Source: Adiantum capillus-veneris (Eukaryota > Streptophyta > Polypodiopsida > Polypodiales > Pteridaceae). Taken from it: 64,000 nucleotides of DNA. Where the stretch lies: positions 3,494,501-3,558,500 of the forward strand of contig CM043942.1 of the NCBI GenBank assembly GCA_014529385.2, written 5' to 3'. Below are positions 55,330 to 64,000 of the stretch, one piece after another. A program made the position numbers and the translations under genes. How positions within the stretch are numbered: position 1 is the stretch's first letter; each line of letters begins with the position of its first letter. Under the pieces are notes generated by a model. That model saw only the letters and a program-made list of their open reading frames with translations. It did no database searches and was not told where the DNA came from.

Positions 55330-56530
55330 AAAATTCACCAGATCTCTATATGATTTTTATGGGGAAGCAATGCTGAAATCTCCAAGATCCCCAAATTTAA
55401 GTGGGATATCTCTTGTCTTCCAAAAGAGGGTGGTGGTCTTGGTATTCTTAACTTGGAGCATATGGCAAAAAAATTATCAACCAAATGGCTTCTTAGATCC
55501 ATTCTCTGCAAGGATTATTGGTCTCACCTCATACACCCAAATGTGGACAAATTTTTCCTACGGCAGTACAAAGCTTGGTATGGTCTCTCTTTAAGAGAAG
55601 TGGTCCTCTGTCACCATAAGCTCAAGTACAAGGGTTCTCCTCTAGTGTGCAAGTTCTGGGAATCTTGGGAAATTTTAAGAATATACAAAATGCTCCCTCT
55701 TGACATACTATATGACTATAACTTCATGATGTTGGATTCTATTTGGGCTGGGGCTCTAGCTCACAGGTTGAAGATCTCCCCATCTAGAAGAGCCCACTTT
55801 TGCTTTAGAAAGGGCATTAGATGATGCTTGAAGGACCTCTTCAAAAGCAAGAAATGGATGAATGATGATTCTGTTCAAGGCCATTTTAATGTTCTAGCTA
55901 TCACATCACATTGGGTTGAAGGATTACTCCAAAAATTTCTTGCAGCTACATTTGATGTTAATCCAATTATCAATCATAAGAATGAATCTGTCCATGGTAC
56001 TGCTTCTGTTTTATTCTCTAGCTTTATGCAGAAGAAGGAAGTTGGAAGAGATCTACAAGTGAGGCTCAATGGAAGATGGAAGGTCAACTGGAGCAAAAAA
56101 CAGTGGAGCTATAGATTTAAACACTTGTGGGCGTTTCCTTCACCAATCAAGCATAGCCTTACTCTCTGGCTCATCATACATAATGGGTTATGACAGGGTC
56201 CATGGCAAATATTGTTAGAAGGAGCAGAGATCAATGCCAAAGATGCATGAAGGGGAAGAAACTCCCATCCATGTCTTCTTCACTTGTCCCAAAAACAAGA
56301 AGTTGCTACAAATTCTACATGTTGGAGTTGCTCCTCTCCACCCCAAACCCTTCACCTGGGAGGAAATTTTGTGAGGAACCTGTTCAAGAATGGATATATG
56401 CTTATGGAATCAAATAAGGGGTTCATATTTATGACACACTTGGATGAGTAGAAATAAATCTTATATTGGTAAAGCTGAGGATGTCTCATATGGTTTTTTG
56501 TATGATGTGAGAAGAACTGTCAAAGCAGGA
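55330..56530 (+). mobile_element. LINE RT C-terminus and zf-RVT fragment
   Basis: The plus strand reads GGLGILNLEHMAKKLSTKW, the conserved RT-end block. Two long open stretches follow (55453-55824, 55828-56193; LREVVLCHHKLKYKGSPLVC, RHFCFRKG-type, WKVNWSKKQWSYRFKHLW), then SLTLWLIIHNGL and a zf-RVT with CQRCMKGK and HVFFTCPK over shifting frames. It is truncated on the left. Its 3' end faces the 3' end of the next LINE. Confidence 0.85.
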
Positions 56531-56539
56531 ATTGAGGAA

Positions 56540-58021
56540 AAGCCATAGAGAGGCCATAGATAGCATCTCCTTGGAGTAATACTTCAACATAATGGCCTTC
56601 CAACATTTCCATCTATGGCATTTTTATAGATCATATAGAGACAAAGGAGGTACAATATCACTCATGTGTCTTAGGTCAGAAGAAGATAGTTTCTTGAACT
56701 CCAACATGAGAGAGGTTAAGTTATCACCAAAATTGTGATGGAAGATGGATTCAATTCTTTGAGTCCAACAGGATCATGGGTAAGTGAGTCTCCACATATT
56801 CCATAGAGGGATGTACATCCTTATGCATTCACCTATCACGATCTCCTTGACTGTAAATCGTCGAGGAGGATAAATATAATTCCTCAGCATTGTGTTGACA
56901 ACCCAAAAATATGTGCTTCAAGTCTTTATCATTGCACCTTCTACATTTTCCATCACGTATCTTGGCCTGGAGAGCTCTTTCTCCTCTCCATATACCCTGA
57001 TGAAGGATAAGCCATGCTAAAACGATGTGTTTGATATGTATGGCAAAACTCCATACACATTTGAACTTGTATATCCATTGCTTTGGGCTCTAGTTAAGCT
57101 CACATTTCCTATTCAACCTGATCCTCAGGTCTCCATCAAAGTTGGGCAACTTGTTGTAACTATTGTAGGCTTTCCATGCACATTCCTGGAGACAGAGAGT
57201 TGTTTGCAGTGTGAGATCCCACCCTCCATCAATAAAGTCTTTACTTATTCAATCATGCACACAAGCTCACAAATACAACTAATAGTTAGGTTATAGGAGT
57301 TAGTGATTTGGGTGGAGGTCAACCAAGCCCCATTTGCTTGCAAATCATTCCAACTTCTAAGACTTGCTTTAAAGCATTTGTGAGCCTTAAAGGAGAGAGG
57401 TCTTCTAGTTAACTTTGTTATCCAACTTGTCCAAATTAAATCCCGCAAAAGAAAGTGAGTAGATAACATATTAGCATGTGGAATTGATCCCCTTTTTTAT
57501 TTCAAACCAGGAACTTCACAAGAACACTATCAGTTGGCTTCCAATTGGCTTGATCTTCCACACATATGTGATCAAATCCCAAAGGCTAAGATTGATTTGG
57601 GCCTTATAATCATGATGGTAGAATCTATTTACATCCCTTTTTAGAAGGCAAGCCCCAAAAATCAATATTGGAGACAGCCTGACTATCCATTTACCTGTTA
57701 GCTTTACTAACATACATTCTAGGTTTAACACACCCAACGCACATATTGATTTATGCATACAACAGTTATTGAGGCCATTTATGGAAATTTTTTGTGTATC
57801 CTCTCCATGCCCATTAGGATTCCTTGCAGCCTGAAAATTTGACCCTCTTCAATTACTTTGCGTCTAGCTTGAGCAATAATTGCAGGGCAAGGAACTTTTG
57901 AGATCATATAGCCTGTTTTAGACTGATTGTTAATAAAACCACTAGCATCTTTCACCTCCATTATAGCACCAAGCAAGCTCCTCCCCCATCTCTTCCCCTT
58001 GCCCCCACCACATAGTTTCAC
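56540..58021 (-). mobile_element. LINE RT C-terminus and zf-RVT fragment, opposite strand
   Basis: The minus strand gives, from right to left, AIIAQARRKVIEEGQIFRLQ, then ALGVLNLECMLVKLTGKWIV (GGLGI-N block), then a decayed stretch. Near 57000-56880 a clean zf-RVT follows: HIVLAWLILHQGIWRGERAL, AKIRDGKCRRCNDKDLKHIF, LGCQ, with C-x2-C and H-x4-C intact. It is not the same copy as 55330-56530. Confidence 0.82.
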
Positions 58022-59680
58022 ACCAAGCTAGCTCCTCTGCCTTCTCTCACCTCCATTTCAGCATGAAACAATATTCTACTCCTTCTACTTTCATTCACTC
58101 ACACTACATGGAAACCTCTACTCTTGAAGGTGGCAAAGTATGAGCTCACATGACTTGCATACCACAACAACAGGAGGTGTGAATAGTGTGTGGGCATTGC
58201 AAGGGTTCACCTCCAACATAAAGATAGACTGATAAGAAAACTACCCTTGTAGCTTTTATTCAGATCTTAACATCATCTCCATCTTTAAGTTTATCGTGCT
58301 GGAGAGAATTAACCTCTTTATGGCTTTCAATGTTCAGGCTTCACACCTCATAACATTGGGGTGTGCTATTTTTTTTATGGCGTTGGTGCACCATCTATAG
58401 TTGTGTAGCATGTGATTGAGTCTGACAATGCAAGTGAGTTGTGTTATCTATGGAGAGTCATCAAATATTCTCCTTCTAGTTTCTTCTTTGTAGAGTTGTC
58501 ACTAGATTCTTAGAATGGTATAATTTCATACTTTATAACTTTGAGCTCACAAAATCTGTTGTTTACTTACAGAGTCAACTTGTCTTGAGAGGACATGAGC
58601 AAGCAACCATGTGCAGAGATGAAAATCACTCTATTTTTTGTCTGTGAGGAACCTTTCACTACCATGTTAAAAGATTTTGATAAGAATAGTAGAATTTGTG
58701 TAGCATCTTGAACCAATAGGTACTCTCTAGGAGCTCTTAGAAAAGCCATCCATAAAGTACTACTATCTTCCTTAGTGTCATAGACACACAAATACTCAAG
58801 TGCACATGAATCTCTAGATGAGTTTGGATTCCTCTATAAATGCTTTTGCATTTATACTCATTTTGGTGCAATATAAATATGTTTTTTTGTTAAATGGTGT
58901 CGCATTGAGTGAGAGCATTTAATTTAAATTACTGGAGTTTCATATAGATTTGAGAAACATTGTTGACCTTTATGGATATTTTGATTTTCCTATAAGATGT
59001 CTCAAGTCTCAAGTCTTAATCACTCCACTATATTGAAGAGATTCAAGCAATATTTTGATTTTAGTTTAATCATTAGTGGTTATTCTTATTAAAGTGAATC
59101 ATAACCTTTGTCAAGATGTCCTCATTTAGGGATATTGAATATATATCATTAGCAATGTTTCACAAGTTGAGAAAGCTAAATTATTGCTTTCCAACATGTT
59201 ACTATTTCCATACTATGCCTATGTCAAGCTTGACTTAGAGAAAGAACAACTTGAAATGAAGGTGTTGATGTATAGCGGTGATTGATAGGTGAACAATTAA
59301 CTTATTATTGATTCGTGTTTTAGCATACGTATATTTTAAAGCCTTTGTGTTTCCACTTTTTTGAGTAGTGTTGAAAAGTTTTTGGTATCAAATCTTCTTA
59401 AACATCCCTATTCACTAGCTATTGGTAGCTATTTCTTTGGTATTGCTAAAGATGATACCAATAGCTATTACCTTGTGAACTTAACTATTAAATTCTGGAT
59501 TTGATTTTGAGTCTGTCACATTTGGATAGAGAAAGTGTAAACATAAATTATAGATACATGCATTGTTAACATAGAAGATATGTACTACTTGAGCCTATGT
59601 AAACTACTAATCAAGAAACCTTTGGTTGGATACTATAGCAATAGGGGTCACATGTGGTTTCATATACCAAATAAATGGCT
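58022..59680. other. Unassigned AT-rich DNA
   Basis: I see no gene, element terminus or repeat here. Confidence 0.5.
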
Positions 59681-59983
59681 TTACCAAAACATTCCCAAGA
59701 ACATGATTGGACACAAGGAAGTAAAAAATGCCTCCTTGTTTGGTCGATTTCTAGTGCTGAATGTTTAGTGCATAGGATTTGTGACGCCTTTGACTCGAGG
59801 AGTTCACTAAAGTATATGTAACATAGCACATGTGTTCAATAGAAGGGATTTTATATTCTTGTAAAGTTACAAAAACATGTGTACATAAGGCCTCCAAGGG
59901 GTACAATTAATCCATTTTGGTGAACGCACGTGATATAGGAAAATTATACATAGTGAATGCTAAAGGCCTTTGAACATAGAGCA

Positions 59984-60014
<31 letters not shown>
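59984..60014. repeat. Poly-G homopolymer (31 G)
   Basis: 31 consecutive G residues at the left edge of the first foldback. Confidence 0.95.
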
Positions 60015-60016
<2 letters not shown>

Positions 60017-60273
60017 AAACAACTAAAATAGGTTTGTATTTGTCATTTTAAAGCCCTGGGGACTCTCAACAAGAGGCGCCACGGGTGTGCAAAATGGCCA
60101 AATAGGGACCAACTGGCTTAATGGTTAATAATGTGTTGTCTATTTGATTTACTAATAATGAGTTGATGATGATTTGATCCCTGTTTAGCCAGTTTGCACG
60201 CCCGTAGCCCCTCTTGTTGAGGGTCCTCGAGGCTTTAAAATGACAAATACAAACCTATTTTGGTTGTTTGGCC
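60013..60273. repeat. Imperfect inverted repeat with loop
   Basis: Arms of about 96 bp (60013-60109 and 60178-60273; GGCCAAACAAC...TAGGGAC) flank a loop of about 68 bp. Match is roughly 85-90% by eye. Confidence 0.85.
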
Positions 60274-60490
60274 ATGACTTTACCAAAACATTCCCAAGAA
60301 CAGGGGGTGGACACAAGGAAGTAAAAACTGGCACCTTGTTTGGTCGATTTTTAGTTATTAATGTTAAGTGCATAGAATTTGTGGGGCCTTTGACCCGCCT
60401 TTGAACACATAGCAAGGGGGGGAGTAGGGGTCTTGCTTTGAGTACATCTAGATATCATGGCCATGCATTTAAAAAAGGATGTGCTTACTA

Positions 60491-60620
60491 TTTTAAGGCC
60501 CCATGGACCCTCAACAAGAGGGGCCACAAGGGCGCGCAAAATGGCCAAACAGGGATCCCTGTTTGTCCATTTTGTGCGCCCTTGTGGCCCCTCTTGTTGA
60601 GGGTCCCTAGGGCCTTAAAA
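60491..60620. repeat. Near-perfect 130-bp palindrome
   Basis: Two 65-bp arms meet without a spacer at AGGGA|TCCCT (60555/60556), with 61 of 65 positions complementary. The arms run from TTTTAAGGCC to CAGGGA and share the core of the 60013-60273 arms. Confidence 0.95.
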
Positions 60621-60640
60621 TGGAAAACACGGGCACATTT

Positions 60641-62264
60641 TTACCTATTTGCCAATGATTCAAGTGTTGAACTTTTAGTTTTCAGCAGCTTGTAGCTCCC
60701 AATCAGCTCTGAATCTGTCAGAGCTTGTCTTACATGAATTTGTTCATCTCATCGCACTCTTTGACCATCATGTAATGCAAAAAAGTCATATCTTGCTCAG
60801 ATTCTCCAAAAATCAACGTGCAAGTTGGCAATTTCTAAAAAAATGATGTTAAACAGACATTTCTTACTTTTTTTCTTAATCTACGGGCTCCAACTAGCAT
60901 TAAAGCCATGGAACCTGAAAATACTCAAGGAACCAATGTTTTTCATTGTGTTAAGGATTATATTTCCTACATACAAAACTTTCCCCAAATCTCACCCTAA
61001 CACCTTCAAAAGTGGCTTCCAAGGAGTGCCCTCGGTCAAAATTTGAAACTAAATGAAAACAATCAGAATGAACTCATAGACTCTGTACAAACTTTCAAAC
61101 AACCAAAATTTCCTTCAAAAGAAAGTTATTGCTACAAATTTGAAAATGGGCCTCCCTTGGACTCCCCACAAAGATAGAAATCAAAGGGTTCAAGGAGAGA
61201 TATGGTGTCACAAGTGCATGGTAGGAATCTCACCAAGGCTTATTCCATAAAGATCTCTTGTACTTTATCATGTCTTCTCATGTACAATCTTACCAAACAA
61301 AAATAATTTACACTTTAAATGAATACAAATTTTATTTAACTTATCAAACAATCTAAGGTATGGTAGACCTAGAGTGCTCTTACACATCAACAAACAAAAA
61401 AGTCCAAATTTCTTCTCATTAACTTTGATAAACATATAGTCATGAACAACTTCCAACGGGTAGTGCGGTCATAGTTCTTGCATCCATTATATGACATGGT
61501 ATGCTCATGGGGTGGCCTATCACATAAAATTATCTTTGGTGGGGGTGCCCTCATGTTAGGAAAGGGCGTATTGCTAATGGAAAGCTATTGTATTGTCCTA
61601 CTAGGGATCTCTCCATGTTATCATAATGATTCTTGGTGTAGTGGGAGCCACATTGCTTGAGGAGAGCTTTGTGCCACCGTAAAAGATTCATGTTATGTGA
61701 GTTCCTCAAGCCATAGTTGCAAACAACACCACTCAAGTAGCATAGTAAGAGGTCACCTTGTACCATGACAAGTTAGATACATGTTCGTCAAACAAAAACA
61801 TGTATGAATTCAACATTTGCAAGCTATATAATAAAGATACTTGTTAAGTATATGCCGTATAAATTTGTAAGTATTAACATCCAACTGGGAATAAACAATC
61901 CTAAAATATATATTAGGATGAGATTACCCACCTCTAATAAGCATGGATTTGAAGCACCTACCTGTAAGATGTAACAAAGAAGGTTGTTTAAGAGGAAAAG
62001 TGGTAACACTTGACCTCTCTAACCTTTGACCTTTCACTATTTAACACTCATCGAGTTTCAGCACAAAAGAAACCTTTGTACCAAGCACTACAAAACAAGT
62101 AGATGCAACACCTTAGACTTCAAAATCTATGATAAGAAGAACACAACCAAAACTAAGAAGTATTTTTTTCCCTTGTACCACGGAGTGTGTCTTTCAAATA
62201 TGTGATGGTATTGGCAAGCTTCATAATGTGGACATCTTTTTTCTACAATTGTTGTTGGGGAGTT
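60641..62264. other. Unassigned DNA
   Basis: No gene or repeat recognised on either strand. Confidence 0.5.
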
Positions 62265-62763
62265 TCAAACTCCCTCTCTGAAGAGGCAATACTTTCTTGT
62301 AATGCCACTATTTTGAGATGAAGAGCTTAATATTTGTGCATCCATGAATGCAAAGAAGCACCTGCACCCATAGACAACTGATTGCAATAGCCTAACAAGC
62401 CTTCTTCTCCCCTCCCAAGATATTGAAGAATCATCATCATTCGTCTCACCGATGGTACAACGTTCCTGGGATGCCCTTTGCTCACCCTCACATGCGGCCT
62501 TTGATGCAAAATGTCGTGGACAAGCGAATATATACGCTTTTGATGTGTGGAGTACATGGTGGTGGAGGTACATGATTTGTGATGTCCGTGAGCACCATGG
62601 CAGCTGTTGCGTGAGGAAGCAAAGGATGAAAAGAGACGGCGGAGGGAGAGGGAGGAAGATGGGAGGAGAGAAGGGGGCAGGGGGGGGAGAGGGAGAGAGG
62701 AGGGAGGAGGAGAAGAGAACAAAGTTTTTTTTTTCTTTGGGGAGGGGGGGGGGGGGGGGGGGG
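62265..62763. other. Low-complexity GA/G-rich region
   Basis: Purine-rich stretch (62630-62720) and a 20-G homopolymer (62744-62763). Two overlapping minus-strand ORFs (102 and 131 codons) are explained partly by this bias. The segment GLLGYC near 62400 has a counterpart at 28.4 kb. Confidence 0.5.
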
Positions 62764-63360
62764 TATTTTGTTTTGAAAAAGTGGACTTTTAGTGCTTTTA
62801 GGTTTTAAAATATATCAAAAACTGAATTTTTTGATATGTATATATGTTGGGGGGAGTTATAAGTCAAAAATAAGTTTAAAATTTTTTTTGAAAAAAAAAG
62901 TCAAATTTTGGCTTTTAGTGACCCACATTTTTGCAGATGTGGCCACACCCCTTTACTCCCTTCACTTTCAAAAAGATAGAGAGAGAAAGTGACCTCCTAG
63001 GTCCACATCCTACATGTGTCTAAAAAAAGGCTAGAAAAGCCTATCAAAACTAGCTTCTTGAATGCCTTTGTTCCCTTAACCCTACACAACGTTAGCTTTA
63101 ATCCTTAATAATTAGGATTCCTTACAAGGCCCATGCAAAGTCCATATTTCTCCTAATTTAGAAAACCCTCACCCCCTCTAACATATACATAAAACTATAC
63201 ATTTTGGATAATTAATAATCCTCTTCTATTAACCCATGATATGATATACACTTTAAAAAGTGATTGTCTCGGGTATAAAAGCTTCAATTAACAATCTTAT
63301 TTTGGGAGTTTTGACATTGGCACACTAGGGGCATGTAAAGTATGGAGCAAGAGGGAAGAA
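62764..63360. other. Unassigned AT-rich DNA
   Basis: Nothing recognised. Confidence 0.5.
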
Positions 63361-63429
63361 AACACAACTTCAAGGTTGGCATGTTCCCACCCAGCACACA
63401 CACACACACACATGAGATTTTTTATCTAC

Positions 63430-64000
<571 letters not shown>

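Larger units (their letters stand above)
59681..60640. repeat. Compound foldback repeat region
   Basis: Two related modules follow each other. Each starts with a direct repeat of about 115-120 bp (59681-59795 and 60277-60398: TTTACCAAAACATTCCCAAG ... ACACAAGGAAGTAAAAA). Each then has CCTTTGAACA-AGCA plus a G run and an inverted repeat (60013-60273 and 60491-60620). All four arms share CTCAACAAGAG and CAAAATGGCCAAA-type words. No coding capacity is visible. Confidence 0.85.

Noticed and set aside
60556-60620. tRNA or microRNA precursor in the palindrome
   Set aside because: The palindrome has no loop and far longer pairing than a miRNA precursor, and no tRNA A or B box is visible.

Overview
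This window looks like plant nuclear DNA made almost wholly of nested retrotransposons. The evidence is Ty1/Copia and Ty3/Gypsy elements whose primer-binding site matches plant initiator tRNA-Met (TGGTATCAGAGC), L1-type LINE remnants, very long (CT/AG)n, (TG/AC)n and (AT)n tracts, and short introns in gene remnants. The tracts and element types would suit a large-genome vascular plant, perhaps a fern, but I cannot fix the taxon from sequence alone. I see no intact host gene, no tRNA or rRNA gene and no CRISPR array.

Layout. 0-1 kb: a Copia-D integrase scrap, then unassigned DNA. 1.07-6.62 kb: full-length Copia-A with one nonsense codon. 6.6-8.6 kb: unassigned DNA with a 140-codon minus-strand ORF next to a putative Gypsy 3' LTR. 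8.6-13.1 kb: a minus-strand Gypsy (Gypsy-M) 3' half, encoding integrase followed by a retropepsin-like domain. It is split by the 1.7-kb Copia-B, which carries an internal inversion and no PBS. 13.1-22.2 kb: degenerate Copia-E, split at 15.0/20.7 kb by a 5.6-kb element with 164-bp LTRs and no recognisable protein. 22-34 kb: decayed LINE and Copia-D pieces, a microsatellite cluster, two unrecognised intron-bearing gene remnants (28.1-29.2 kb here; the other at 34-35 kb), and a histone H3/CENH3-like pseudogene at 31.4 kb. 35.47-44.38 kb: a very young chromovirus (Gypsy-C) with 1.59-kb LTRs. 44.7-53.1 kb: a LINE split by the full-length Copia-D. 53-58 kb: LINE fragments in both orientations, a GC-rich promoter-like block and a Mutator-type MITE. 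58-64 kb: AT-rich DNA with a compound foldback repeat at 59.7-60.6 kb, G homopolymers and an (AT)n tract.

Five insertions have both LTRs and matching 5-bp target-site duplications: Copia-A ATGCC/ATGTC, Copia-B TTACC, the 5.6-kb element GAAAT, Gypsy-C GTTTC and Copia-D GTTTG. By-eye LTR divergence ranks their ages: Copia-B and Gypsy-C youngest (well under 1%), then Copia-D (about 2%), the 5.6-kb element (about 3%) and Copia-A (about 4%).

Most worth a second look: the CENH3-like pseudogene, the foldback repeat, the inverted PBS-less Copia-B, the integrase-retropepsin order in Gypsy-M, and the TAG-only nonsense codons of Copia-D. All homology calls are from motifs read by eye; no search was run.
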